Shown here: positions 7,533 to 16,439 of the stretch, in pieces
Numbering within the stretch: the stretch's first letter is position 1
Layout: each line of letters begins with the position of its first letter
NCBI GenBank assembly: GCA_903834675.1
Contig: CAILKC010000377.1
Coordinates: forward strand, 1-40,820
Reading direction: 5' to 3'
Source: an uncultured Victivallales bacterium
GTDB taxonomy: Bacteria; Verrucomicrobiota; Lentisphaeria; Oligosphaerales; JAFGRS01
DNA length: 40,820 nt
Position numbers and translations under genes: made by a program
Notes under the pieces: model-generated
Database searches by the model: none
The model's input: the letters and a program-made list of their open reading frames with translations, nothing else
Told to the model about the DNA's origin: nothing

Positions 7533-10073
7533 GTGAATCACGTCCCCTGGTGGCTGCGCGGCGCCTCATGGGCGGCTGTGGTTGCCTTCTATCTGGCCGC
7601 CTGGAGTGTGTGGACCTACGATCCTGAGGCGGCCCGGCCGCCCGGTCCGGTTGACGTCCGCGAAGCTCGTTTCTTCGGCACACTCCTCAAGGAGCAGGCG
7701 CTGGCTGAGCGACTGCGCTCGTGGCAAGCGGCCGATCTCCCCTCCAGGCAGGCTGCCTGGCTCGCCGCCAAAGCCGAGTATGCGCTGCACACCACGCATA
7801 TCCTGGACCCCAAGGCTATCCTCGACGCCAAGGCCGGGGCGTACCTGCTGGACAGCTGGAGAAAAATCCACAAAGCGCGCACCCTGAGTAGCTTTGGCGC
7901 CCAGGAAATCCCCGAGGAATCAGGAGGACGCTTACGGGCCTACTGGTCCGCGGTCGACAACACCCTGCAAACCTACTCCGTTGCCGTCCCTGAAACCTAC
8001 TCCCCCAGAAGTTCTTACCCGCTCATCGTCTCCATGCACGGCCATGGCTGGTTCGGACCCTATCAGGGCCACCCGGCAGCCGCTATCAACGGCGCCATCA
8101 ACCTCGCCCCCCAAGGCCGCGGCGCCACCGACTACATGGCTCTCGGCGAAGACGACGTGCTCAGTGCCATCGAGGAGGTCTGCCGCGACTACTCCGTCGA
8201 CCGGGACCGCGTCTACCTGCGCGGCGGTTCCATGGGCGGCACGGGATCGTGGCACCTCGGGGTGCATTACGCCGAGCGCTTCGCCGGAATCCTCCCTGTC
8301 GCCGGCAATGCGGACTACACGGCCTGGCAGACGCACTGGGGCTGGAACGCCCCTTTCGAGGGACGAAACGACGAACTGCGCGGGCTCATCCAGGAAGCCC
8401 AAACTCCCCGCGCCTTCGCGACCAACCTCCTGAACCTCCCCGCCTATGTCATCCATGGTGGCGCGGACAACATCGTCCCCGTGGACCACGCCCGTCGCAC
8501 GGTCGAGGTGCTGCGCCAGAACGGCGGTTCCGTGGTCTACCTCGAATTCCCCGGCAGCGGCCATGGCGGTTTCCCCGGCGACGCCGAGCAGGAGGCCCTC
8601 GCCTGGCTCTGTGGCGTCCAGAGAAACTCCCATCCCCGCAGCGTCCGCTGGGCTGCCGACCTGATGCGTCAGGGTTCGGCGTACTGGGTCCGACTTGAGG
8701 AGAAGCGCTCACCCCTCGGTATCGCCCATCTCGAGGCCCAGGCGCTCGACCGCTCTCAGGTCGTGGCCTCAACCCGAAACCTGAAGGTCTTCGCGCTCCG
8801 CCGCGATCCCGCTCTCTTCGCCTGCGACCGGCCGCTGTTCGTGAGGGTCGACGGCGAGCGGGTTATCTTCCCGCCGGGAGCGGCAGACGACTGGCTCACT
8901 CTCCGCCATCTTCCCGGCGCCGGTTGGCGCGATGCGTCCCTGCTGCCCGTGCCGCCACTGCGCAAGACCGCCTACCTCGAAGGTCCTATTCAGGAAGCCC
9001 TTCAGGCCCCCTTCACCCTCGTGCTTGGCACCCGCTCGCAGGACCCGCTCAAGCGCGCCCTGTGGGAGGCTGAAGTCTATCGCTTCGCCAGCGAATGGAA
9101 GCGTCGCAACGGCGCGCCCTGCCCCTTCGTGCGCGACCTGGAATGCACCGCCGAACTCGCCGACAGTCGTAACCTCATCCTCTTCGGTGGCGCCGAGGAT
9201 AATAGCGTCACCGCGAGGCTGGAACCGCGGCTGCCAGTGGCCCGCATGCTGCGCCCGCTGAGCGCTGCCACGACCGCGACGCTGGACCTCAATGGGGCGG
9301 CGAGCCGCACCGTCCTCGCCGCCGCGGACGTGGGCTGGTTCATGGCCTATCCGAATCCCGAGCACCCGCACCGGCTCGTGGTCATCATCGCCGCCAGCGG
9401 ACCGGAAGCCATCTACCAGGCCTGGGGACGCTTCGGCAACTGGTTCAACTGGGGCGTACATGACTCCAGGAAGTACTTCGACTACGCTGTCTTCGACGCG
9501 CGGTCTGCCACCCCCGAGTCGATGCAGTTGGTCGGCTGGTTCGGCACGGACTGGAATCCCGAGACCGGTTCCTGGTGGCTGGGGAGTGCTCTGATCAGAG
9601 CCCGCCTCGCACCCCAGGGATTCCCTTCCTGTAGCGAACCTCCCGTGGGCACAGACCGCTTCGACCTCGTCGACCTGCGGCCCGCCGCCATCGACCAGAT
9701 GCGCGGTGCGGTCGGCTTCGGCCGTTCGTTCCAGGGCATGCCGTTGCCCGGCAGCCTCGGGGTGCGTGCCCCGGCCACGCTTGAATACAATCTGAATGGC
9801 GCGTGGAAGACTCTGGAATGCGGCGGCTTACTCCTCAATAGCCCGGACACTGAGCTGGTTCCCAGCCGCCGCAAGAGCGAACAGGTGCGCTTTACCATCC
9901 GCGGTGACGACCGCGAGCTGGTGGCTGCCACGGTCTCGTGGGAGCAACCCGAAGTGCGCCTGGTCGCAAATCTGGACAAGGTAAAACGCCTGAAACTTGA
10001 GGCAGCCTGCGTCGGCGGTCCCTCCTGGCTGCACATGAGCGCCGCCTGGCTGACTCCCCGGCTGTCGCGCTGA
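7533..10073 (+). CDS. Exported alpha/beta-hydrolase (prolyl oligopeptidase/esterase type) with large C-terminal extension
   Basis: An 846-residue protein with a hydrophobic N-terminal signal or anchor (about residues 5-28). The alpha/beta-hydrolase core spans about 155-365. Its likely catalytic triad is Ser233 in GGSMGG, Asp312 in HGGADNIVPV and His344 in GSGHGGF. The strand YPLIVSMHGHG before the oxyanion region resembles PHB-depolymerase and feruloyl-esterase-like hydrolases. The remaining 480 residues look beta-rich and match nothing I recognise; they include WFNWGVHDSRKYFDYAVFDA. Start is a GTG with TGAGGG about 10 nt upstream. It follows a terminator and is 62 nt before the Memo/AMMECR1 fusion, so it likely opens a three-gene operon (7533-12565). 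The substrate is unknown; an ester or peptide in the envelope or outside the cell is likely. Confidence 0.75.
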   Translation: MNHVPWWLRGASWAAVVAFYLAAWSVWTYDPEAARPPGPVDVREARFFGTLLKEQALAERLRSWQAADLPSRQAAWLAAKAEYALHTTHILDPKAILDAKAGAYLLDSWRKIHKARTLSSFGAQEIPEESGGRLRAYWSAVDNTLQTYSVAVPETYSPRSSYPLIVSMHGHGWFGPYQGHPAAAINGAINLAPQGRGATDYMALGEDDVLSAIEEVCRDYSVDRDRVYLRGGSMGGTGSWHLGVHYAERFAGILPVAGNADYTAWQTHWGWNAPFEGRNDELRGLIQEAQTPRAFATNLLNLPAYVIHGGADNIVPVDHARRTVEVLRQNGGSVVYLEFPGSGHGGFPGDAEQEALAWLCGVQRNSHPRSVRWAADLMRQGSAYWVRLEEKRSPLGIAHLEAQALDRSQVVASTRNLKVFALRRDPALFACDRPLFVRVDGERVIFPPGAADDWLTLRHLPGAGWRDASLLPVPPLRKTAYLEGPIQEALQAPFTLVLGTRSQDPLKRALWEAEVYRFASEWKRRNGAPCPFVRDLECTAELADSRNLILFGGAEDNSVTARLEPRLPVARMLRPLSAATTATLDLNGAASRTVLAAADVGWFMAYPNPEHPHRLVVIIAASGPEAIYQAWGRFGNWFNWGVHDSRKYFDYAVFDARSATPESMQLVGWFGTDWNPETGSWWLGSALIRARLAPQGFPSCSEPPVGTDRFDLVDLRPAAIDQMRGAVGFGRSFQGMPLPGSLGVRAPATLEYNLNGAWKTLECGGLLLNSPDTELVPSRRKSEQVRFTIRGDDRELVAATVSWEQPEVRLVANLDKVKRLKLEAACVGGPSWLHMSAAWLTPRLSR

Positions 10074-10135
10074 GCCCCACGGCGCAACGCTGCTGACAAA
10101 GGACCAACCGAACAGCCAACCCGGAGCCTGCGCGA

Positions 10136-11719
10136 ATGAGTTATGTCACCTCTGCGCCCACCCTGCCAAGGGTCGGCCAACGAACCCACACGGTCGTGGC
10201 GACGGTGGGTCGAGCCCTGCACTCTATCCTGCGCCGTCACCCCTCATCGCCCTCGGCGCTTTCCCTCCTGATCCTGCTGGCACTGGCGGCGGGACAAGCG
10301 CTGGCGCAGGCTCCGGCAGAGGCGGCTGAACTGACCCGCACGATCGATGCTTACCTTGCCGTCGAGGCGGGATCACGCCCGGCGCCACTGGGCCGGGCCC
10401 TGCTCGTCCCCCAGGTCGAAGACGCTGGCGCCGGGGTCGTGGCAGGCCGGGCCTTCGCCTTGCTGTCAACGGACCTCGACCGGGTCATCTTGATCGCCCT
10501 GCGAACCGCCAACCCCTCCGGCACGCCCCCCGGGACGACCGCCGGGGGCCTGGCGCTGCCGGTCACGGAGTCCCTGCGCACCGCCCTGGGCGAGGTCAAG
10601 GTTGATGCCGATGCCCTCCAGGCTTGCCGCGCCCGCGCCGTCTTCCTTTCCAGCGCCGGGGAAAAGGCCGCCGAGCGGGCGATGGCCTCGGTGCTGCCCT
10701 TCTTGCAGCGGCGGCTGCCCAAGGCGTTCCGCCTGGTTCCTCTGGCCGTCGACGCCAGCGCGGATCCGGCCCTGCTGGCGGCGCTGGTCAAACCCCTGCT
10801 GAGCGAAGAACGTACGGCGATCGTGGTCCTGACCATCCCCCCTTTCGGTCCGGCCGAATTCGATGCTGTGTTTGCCCCGGCAGAAGGCCTGCTGGCAGGC
10901 GCCACTCCGGCGCTATCGGCGCCCCTGGTCGCGCTGAAGTCACTGGCCTACGACCTGGGCTGGAAAGCGACCGTTGCCGGTCATGGGCGCACGGCTGCCG
11001 GCCTGGCTTGCCTCTCCGCCGTCCTCGTGGACGACCCTAACCGCGTCGACCTGCTGGTGCAGGCTTCCAAGGCGACCTGGGACGACCCGGTCACGCTGGC
11101 CGCGTTCCAGGATGCCGGTCGCGCCTCCGGCCGCACGAACTTTCAGGGCGACTTGCTCAGCCAGCCTGAACAGCAGGTACTTCTGGGCCTGGCCCGCGCG
11201 ACCATCCGCGGCAAGATCAAGGGTGACCCCTTGCCTGCGGCGCCGCTGTACTCGGACACGCTGTCCAGACCTTCGGCGTGTTTTGTCACCCTCAACCTGG
11301 CAGGGAAACTGCGTGGTTGCGTCGGCACGATCCTGCCCAAGGAACCGCTCGCCGAAGCGGTCCAGCGCTACGCCCAGGCCGCCGCCTTCGAGGATAAGCG
11401 GTTTCAGCCCGTCACCCTCGACGAACTGGCCGGCATCGAGATCGAGATCAGCATGCTGACCGCGCCCCTCAGAGTGGAGTACCGCGACGCCCAGGACCTG
11501 CTCAACCAGCTGACTCCCGGGGTCCACGGCGTCCTGCTGACCCACGAGGGTAAGCGCGCGACATTCCTGCCGCAGGTCTGGGGACAGTTCCCGGACAAGG
11601 CGACCTTCCTCACGGCACTGTGCCGCAAAGGTGGCACCCCGCCCGAGGCCTGGCAGGATCCCACCAAGACGGCGATTGAACTCTACGAGTCCTTCAACTT
11701 CGCCGATGAGCGGAAGTAG
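10136..11719 (+). CDS. Exported fusion of degenerate Memo-like domain and AMMECR1 domain
   Basis: A 527-residue protein with a long basic N-region and hydrophobic export segment (about 38-58, ending GQALAQA). Residues about 80-300 follow the Memo fold pattern: RALLVPQVEDAG for the usual VPHAGY, DRVILIALRT for the usual LGPSH, LGEVKVD, and LPFLQRRLPKAFRLVPLAVD. The metal-binding residues of Memo appear to be replaced throughout. Residues about 335-527 are an AMMECR1 domain with LRGCVGT (392-398), FEDKRFQPVTLDEL and IEISMLTAP. Memo and AMMECR1 are known to co-occur, or be fused, with a radical SAM partner in the so-called AmmeMemoRadiSam group; no radical SAM gene is visible in this window. GGAG lies upstream of the ATG. 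The YdcF-like gene starts 3 nt after its stop. Confidence 0.78.
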   Translation: MSYVTSAPTLPRVGQRTHTVVATVGRALHSILRRHPSSPSALSLLILLALAAGQALAQAPAEAAELTRTIDAYLAVEAGSRPAPLGRALLVPQVEDAGAGVVAGRAFALLSTDLDRVILIALRTANPSGTPPGTTAGGLALPVTESLRTALGEVKVDADALQACRARAVFLSSAGEKAAERAMASVLPFLQRRLPKAFRLVPLAVDASADPALLAALVKPLLSEERTAIVVLTIPPFGPAEFDAVFAPAEGLLAGATPALSAPLVALKSLAYDLGWKATVAGHGRTAAGLACLSAVLVDDPNRVDLLVQASKATWDDPVTLAAFQDAGRASGRTNFQGDLLSQPEQQVLLGLARATIRGKIKGDPLPAAPLYSDTLSRPSACFVTLNLAGKLRGCVGTILPKEPLAEAVQRYAQAAAFEDKRFQPVTLDELAGIEIEISMLTAPLRVEYRDAQDLLNQLTPGVHGVLLTHEGKRATFLPQVWGQFPDKATFLTALCRKGGTPPEAWQDPTKTAIELYESFNFADERK

Positions 11720-11722
11720 CCG

Positions 11723-12565
11723 ATGATCGGTTTCGTGCTCAAGAAAGCCGTGTCGAGGCTGCTGTTCCCGCTGCCGGTCTGCATCCTGCTCCTGCTCTCA
11801 GGAGTGGTCTTGCTCAGTTTCAGCCGGCGCCGACGCGCCGGACTGGCGCTGGTCACGGCTGGCCTCGGGGTACTGCTGGCGTTGGGCTACGGAGTGCCGG
11901 CCGGGGCGATGCTGCGCCGCCTCGAATGGCAGTACTCCCCGCCGACGCCGGGTTGGTCCGTCGCCGAACTGGCCGACCAGACGGGCAAGCCGGTCTGGAT
12001 CCTGGTGCTGGGCAGCGGCATGACGGACGACCTGGCGCTGTCGGCCAACAGCCGACTGGATCCGCATTTTCTGGCCCGGGTGGTGGAAGGGTTTCGCTTG
12101 CTTCGGCAGGAGCCGCGGGCCCGGATGCTACTCTCGCTTCCGGGGCGCTTGCCGGTCGCCCAGAAGCGGGCTTTGGCCGATGAGCTGTGCCAGTGCCTGG
12201 GCATGGATCCCGAGCGCGTCCAGCTGTTGACGGACGCCCTCGATACCGTGGATGAAGCGCGCAGCATGGCGCCGAGGGTGGGAGACGCGCCGGTGGCGCT
12301 GGTGACCTCGGCCTCGCACATGGCGCGCTCCATGCGCCTGTTCGCGGGCGTCGGACTCCATCCCGTCGCTTGCCCGACCGATTTCCTCACGCCGAGGCCC
12401 GATGCCCCCCGCGAGTTCCATGTCGTCTCAGTCTATCCCTCCGCCGAGAACGTCTGCCGCAGCGAACGGGCCGTGTACGAGTGCCTTGGTATTGCCTGGG
12501 CAACCCTGCGCGGGCAAACCTCAACCCCAAGCGGCCGTGAGCCGCCCCCCGCGACCGCCCGTTGA
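11723..12565 (+). CDS. YdcF/ElyC-like (DUF218) membrane protein
   Basis: A 280-residue inner-membrane protein with two N-terminal transmembrane segments (about residues 12-33 and 40-60), followed by a DUF218-type domain (about 92-265). The domain starts with WILVLGSGMTDD, then has DTVDEARSMAP and VALVTSASHMARSMRLF, the conserved core of the SanA/YdcF/ElyC family. ElyC of E. coli affects lipid-carrier use in envelope polysaccharide synthesis; a related role here is inferred. The ATG at 11723 has GGAAG 8 nt upstream and lies 3 nt after the previous stop, so it ends the 7533-12565 operon. The last 25 residues are low-complexity. The 65-nt gap to the convergent ddl gene has a GGGTGG/CCACCC hairpin without a T-run. 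Confidence 0.8.
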   Translation: MIGFVLKKAVSRLLFPLPVCILLLLSGVVLLSFSRRRRAGLALVTAGLGVLLALGYGVPAGAMLRRLEWQYSPPTPGWSVAELADQTGKPVWILVLGSGMTDDLALSANSRLDPHFLARVVEGFRLLRQEPRARMLLSLPGRLPVAQKRALADELCQCLGMDPERVQLLTDALDTVDEARSMAPRVGDAPVALVTSASHMARSMRLFAGVGLHPVACPTDFLTPRPDAPREFHVVSVYPSAENVCRSERAVYECLGIAWATLRGQTSTPSGREPPPATAR

Positions 12566-12630
12566 CCCCGAGACCGCAGGCGCCGCCGCCCGGGTGGCCT
12601 GGCACGACCAGATGGCCCACCCGCACCGCC

Positions 12631-13722
12631 TCAGCAGAAGCTGGTACACAGGCGCCCGCGGGACTCATGCCGTTCCTCGGCCAGACGAATCAGCTCACTG
12701 ACCAGCTGCGAGTAGGTCAGCCCCGAGAGCTGCCAAAGACGCGGGTACATGCTGATCCGAGTGAAGCCCGGGATCGTGTTCAGTTCGTTGACCACCAGAC
12801 GCTGGTCGGGCATCAGGAAGAAATCCACCCGTGCCAGTCCGGTACACCCCATGGCCTGGAACGCCTGGACGGCCATTTCCTGCACCCGCACGGCCACCTC
12901 CGCTGGCAGGTTCGCAGGGGCCTCCAGGCGGGCGCCGTTCTCGTCGAGATACTTGGCTGCGTACGAGTAGAACTCATGCCGGGGGATAACCTCTCCAGGC
13001 ACGGCAGCGCGCGGGCTTGCGTTGCCCAGCACGGCGCATTCGATCTCGCGGCCCGGCATGTAGCGCTCGACAAGCACCTTATCGTCAAAGCGGAAGGCCA
13101 GCTCCAAGGCCGCCTGGAGGTCGCCTGGCGCCTTGACTTTGCTCACTCCCACCGACGACCCCAGGCGGGCCGGCTTGACGAACACGGGCCAGCCCAGCTC
13201 GCGGCCCACGGCCTCGGCCTTGACCGTGTCGGCCCCCCCGGTCACAATCAAACCGTCCGCAACCGGAATGCCGGCATAGGTCAGGACCTGCTTGGTGATC
13301 GCTTTGTCCATGCAGTTAGCGCTGCTGGTGTGGTCACAGCCCACGCAGGGAATATTCATCATTGCCAGCAGCCCCTGGATGGTGCCATCCTCACCGTAGG
13401 TGCCGTGCAGCACGGGAAAGGCCACGTCAACCGCCCACGGCTCGCCCCCGGCTGCGGGGACAAGCCAGCCCCGCCCGTCCCGGCAGCACAGAGAGACGGC
13501 CTCACCGCCGGGGGCCAGTGCCGTACGGGCAGGGTCATTGCGATGGAGAACGAAGTCCGCCGGGGGCAACCGCCGCCAGGCGCCGTTCTTATCGATGCCC
13601 ACCACCGCCAGGTTGAAGGCGCCCCGGTCAACCGCAGCCACCACATTGATGGCCGACTGCAGGGCCACCTCGTGTTCCGCGGACCGCCCACCGCAGAGGA
13701 CCAGCAGATTGCGTGCAGACAT
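12631..13722 (-). CDS. ddl: D-alanine--D-alanine ligase
   Basis: Ddl (363 residues) joins two D-alanines with ATP for the peptidoglycan stem. It shows the N-terminal LCGGRSAEHEVAL, the central HGTYGEDGTIQGLL, the ATP-grasp GSSVGVSKV loop and the C-terminal NELNTIPGFT. The omega-loop region FYSYAAKYLDE with Tyr is the form seen in D-Ala-D-Ala ligases rather than in VanA-type D-Ala-D-Lac enzymes. The ATG at 13722 has GGTGGAG about 9 nt upstream. It is the last gene of a minus-strand group, 44 nt downstream of the peptidase C26-like gene, which in turn follows ribulokinase. Length matches the longer (DdlA-like) branch. Confidence 0.95.
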   Translation of the reverse strand: MSARNLLVLCGGRSAEHEVALQSAINVVAAVDRGAFNLAVVGIDKNGAWRRLPPADFVLHRNDPARTALAPGGEAVSLCCRDGRGWLVPAAGGEPWAVDVAFPVLHGTYGEDGTIQGLLAMMNIPCVGCDHTSSANCMDKAITKQVLTYAGIPVADGLIVTGGADTVKAEAVGRELGWPVFVKPARLGSSVGVSKVKAPGDLQAALELAFRFDDKVLVERYMPGREIECAVLGNASPRAAVPGEVIPRHEFYSYAAKYLDENGARLEAPANLPAEVAVRVQEMAVQAFQAMGCTGLARVDFFLMPDQRLVVNELNTIPGFTRISMYPRLWQLSGLTYSQLVSELIRLAEERHESRGRLCTSFC

Positions 13723-13766
13723 GCGTCTCTACTCCACCTTGACCGAATTCACCTGGCGCGGCCCCC

Positions 13767-14489
13767 TTACGGCCGGGACGCACACGCCGCCACAAACGCC
13801 TCGAACAGAGCTTGACTCGCGGGGCTGTCGGCATTGCGCTCGGGGTGCCACTGGACGCCGACCACGAAACGCCCCGCGAGCGCCCACTCCAGCGCCTCCA
13901 CCAGCCCGTCCTCGGCCCGGGCGGCCACCACCAGGCCCTTGCCAACGCGGTCCACCGCCTGGTGGTGACGCGTGGTGACCTGCTGCGTCTCGCCGCCCAG
14001 CAGCGCCGCGAGGCGAGTACTCTGGCACAGGGTCACGGGGTGCAAGCGTTCCCCCGTCTCCGGGGCCCGGTGGTCCAGGCTCCCGCCCAGGTCCGGGACA
14101 TGCTGGACGAGGGTGCCACCCAGCGCCACATTCAGCTCCTGGATCCCCAGACAGATACCGAGCACCGGCAACGACGAGTGACGTAACGCACACTCCAGCA
14201 ACTGCATGTCCCAGGCCTCCCGCCGGGGATCCAGCAACTCGGCCGCGGCATGGGGAACCTGCCCATAGCGCCGGGGATCGACGTCCCGCCCGCCGGTAAA
14301 CAAGAGGCCGTCGACCCGCGCCGTCAGCTCCGCGGCAAGCTCCACGTCTGCCTGGGGTGGCACCACCACGGGCAGACCTCCCGCCGCTGTAATCGCTTCG
14401 ATGTAGGCGCGCGGACACAGTGCAGCCCCATCGAGCGAACCGGTCCCGCTGAGATTGGCGGTGAGAGCGATCAGGGGCCTGTGCGTCAT
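13767..14489 (-). CDS. Class I glutamine amidotransferase-like peptidase (C26/PuuD type)
   Basis: A 240-residue cytoplasmic protein of the gamma-glutamyl hydrolase group (PuuD-like, peptidase C26). The nucleophile is Cys113 in GICLG, where the family usually has GICRG. LLFTGGRDVDP, HHQAVDRVGKGL and the His215/Glu217 pair in VQWHPE complete the pattern. Members cleave gamma-glutamyl bonds, for example gamma-Glu-GABA; the substrate here is unknown. The ATG at 14489 is preferred because GAGGA lies 12 nt upstream; an ATG at 14501 would sit directly on that site. It is 24 nt downstream of ribulokinase and 44 nt upstream of ddl, so all three probably share a transcript. A link to peptidoglycan or gamma-glutamyl amide turnover is only an inference from ddl. 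Confidence 0.85.
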   Translation of the reverse strand: MTHRPLIALTANLSGTGSLDGAALCPRAYIEAITAAGGLPVVVPPQADVELAAELTARVDGLLFTGGRDVDPRRYGQVPHAAAELLDPRREAWDMQLLECALRHSSLPVLGICLGIQELNVALGGTLVQHVPDLGGSLDHRAPETGERLHPVTLCQSTRLAALLGGETQQVTTRHHQAVDRVGKGLVVAARAEDGLVEALEWALAGRFVVGVQWHPERNADSPASQALFEAFVAACASRP

Positions 14490-14513
14490 GCGGCACCACA
14501 TTCCTCGGCCGCG

Positions 14514-16202
14514 TCAGGCCTCACCGCGACGGCGGATTTCAAGCAAGCGCTTCATCACCGCATAGTGATCGGAGGTGGCGCCCCGGAGACCGAAACTGTC
14601 GTGCAGTTCGAGATACAGGGCGTACAAGGCGGCATACACCGCGGATGAGGCTGGGTCGGGACAGTACACGGTCTTTTTGAAAGAACAGAGGGCCGCCTGC
14701 GCCTCCTCCACTGTGGCGTAACCACCGACGGCCGGACCGGCGACCACCGCCGCCATGATGGCCGACCCCAAAGCACAGGTCTGGGACGAGGCGCTCACCC
14801 TCATGGGCCGCCCCAGGACGTCCGCATAGATCTGCATGAACAGCGGGTTCTTCTCGGCAATGCCCCCACAGGCGATCACCTCACTGACCCCGACCTGGTA
14901 CTCTTGCAGACGATCGAGGATGCGCCGGGCGCCGAACGCGGTCGCCTCGATCAGGGCCCGGTAGATCTCGGCCTGCGAGGTATGCAGGGTCAAGCCCAGG
15001 ATCAGGCCGGTCAGCTTGGCGTCGACCAGAACCGTGCGGTTGCCGTTGTTCCAGTCCAGCGCCAGGAGACCGCTTTGGCCAGGTTTCAGTCGTGTGGCCT
15101 CGCGGGTCAAGCGGCCATGCAGGGCGGCATTGCCCCGACAGACGTGGGTCACAAACCAGTTGAAGATATCGCCCACAGCGCTCTGGCCTGCCTCGATACC
15201 GTAGCAACCCGGCAACACCGAGCCCTTGACGATGCCGCAGACTCCCGGGATGTCGGGCAAGCGTTCGGCGGCGGGCGCCACCAGGATGTCGCAGGTGCTG
15301 GTGCCGATGATTTTGACCATGCGGCCCTGCCCCACGCCGGCGCCGACGGCGCCGAGATGAGCGTCGAAGGCGCCGACCGCGATGGGGATGCCCGCGGGCA
15401 GCCCGAGTCGGTCGGCCCAGGCGGGGCAGAGGCGACCCGCGGCCTGGTCGGAGGTGTAGGCTCGCGCCGGCAAGCGCGCCCGCAAGGCGCCAATCTCCGG
15501 TGCCAGCCTGGAAAGAAAGTCGGCATCCGGGTAGCCACCCCAGTCATCGCAGTACATCGCCTTGTGCCCAGCCGGGCAGATGCCGGCCTTGACCTCGGAG
15601 AGGTCCGACAACCCCGCCAGGACCGCGGGAATAAAGTCGGCGAACTCCAGCCACGTATAGGCCGCCTCGAACACCGCACGGTCCGTCCGCAAGCAGTGCC
15701 AGATCTTGCTGAACAGCCACTCCGACGAATAGGTCCCCCCGCACTTGGCCAGATACTGCGGCCGATGCTGGCGAGCCAGAGCCGTGATCTGCTCCGCCTC
15801 GTCCATCCCCGAGTGATCTTTCCACATCCAGGCTTGCGCATTCAGGTTGCGCGCCAAGCGTGGGTCCGCGGCGATGGGGCGCAGGCGCCGGTCTACCGGG
15901 ATGGGCGTGGAACCCGTCGTGTCGACGCCGATGCCGATCACCTGGTCCGGCCGGAATCCACGGCGGCCGAGAGCCGCGCTGAGGGCGGACGGCACGGTGG
16001 CCTGGAGTCCGTCCACAAAGTCTTGCGGGCACTGGCGGGCCACGTGGGGGTTGGCCGGGTCGGTGAGAACCCCGGCCTCGCCACTGGGGTAAGCCCAGAC
16101 GGAGGTCCCCAGTTCGCGGCCGTCGCGGCAGTCCACCACCACACAACGCACCGAACTGCTGCCATAGTCGAGACCGATGCTGAAAGCCGCTTGTCTGCCC
16201 AT
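14514..16202 (-). CDS. araB: Ribulokinase-like FGGY kinase
   Basis: A 562-residue FGGY-family sugar kinase, close in length to E. coli L-ribulokinase (566). N-terminal IGLDYGSSSVRCVVVD (about 9-24) is the phosphate-binding strand; GVDTTGSTPIPVD, the middle WMWKDHS, KIIGTSTCDI and the C-terminal IACGGIAEKNPLFMQI follow as in AraB. It would phosphorylate L-ribulose (ribulokinases also accept other 2-ketopentoses). No araA or araD is present in the window, so the pathway assignment rests on sequence alone. The ATG at 16202 has GGGAG about 9 nt upstream; the frame is open for 96 further codons upstream, but those residues are not FGGY-like. It is divergent from recJ and heads the minus-strand group with the C26 peptidase and ddl. 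Confidence 0.85.
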   Translation of the reverse strand: MGRQAAFSIGLDYGSSSVRCVVVDCRDGRELGTSVWAYPSGEAGVLTDPANPHVARQCPQDFVDGLQATVPSALSAALGRRGFRPDQVIGIGVDTTGSTPIPVDRRLRPIAADPRLARNLNAQAWMWKDHSGMDEAEQITALARQHRPQYLAKCGGTYSSEWLFSKIWHCLRTDRAVFEAAYTWLEFADFIPAVLAGLSDLSEVKAGICPAGHKAMYCDDWGGYPDADFLSRLAPEIGALRARLPARAYTSDQAAGRLCPAWADRLGLPAGIPIAVGAFDAHLGAVGAGVGQGRMVKIIGTSTCDILVAPAAERLPDIPGVCGIVKGSVLPGCYGIEAGQSAVGDIFNWFVTHVCRGNAALHGRLTREATRLKPGQSGLLALDWNNGNRTVLVDAKLTGLILGLTLHTSQAEIYRALIEATAFGARRILDRLQEYQVGVSEVIACGGIAEKNPLFMQIYADVLGRPMRVSASSQTCALGSAIMAAVVAGPAVGGYATVEEAQAALCSFKKTVYCPDPASSAVYAALYALYLELHDSFGLRGATSDHYAVMKRLLEIRRRGEA

Positions 16203-16374
16203 CGGATGCGTCTCCCGCTGTCGCGGTCGTTCGTCTCCACGCCGTCGCGGCGCCCCCACCTCACGCTGCCAATATGCCGCGAGGCCCTGCCCACACAAGG
16301 ACCTCACGGGGGAAAAAGCAGCGGCCGGAATGGGCCGCCGTGAAATCCACCCGCGGAAATGACGGGGATTCGCC

Positions 16375-16402
16375 ATGACAAGTCTCAAAACCTGCCTATA
16401 GT
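16375..16402 (+). promoter_or_regulatory. Sigma70-type promoter for recJ
   Basis: ATGACA (16375-16380) and TATAGT (16397-16402) are separated by 16 nt; each differs from the consensus hexamer at one base. Transcription would begin near 16409, about 30 nt before the recJ ATG. The rest of the 237-nt araB-recJ spacer shows no second clear promoter for araB. Confidence 0.55.
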
Positions 16403-16439
16403 GATCCCATGAATAGGCAACAAGGGAACCACCCCATCC

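Noticed and set aside
12592..12622. GGGTGG/CCACCC hairpin between YdcF-like gene and ddl
   Set aside because: No T-run on either strand; possible bidirectional terminator, but support is weak.
12562..13815. 417-codon plus-strand frame across ddl
   Set aside because: Antisense to ddl and the start of the C26 gene; composition and lack of motifs mark it as a shadow.
14904..16343. 479-codon plus-strand frame
   Set aside because: Antisense to ribulokinase, with no start context or family motif.
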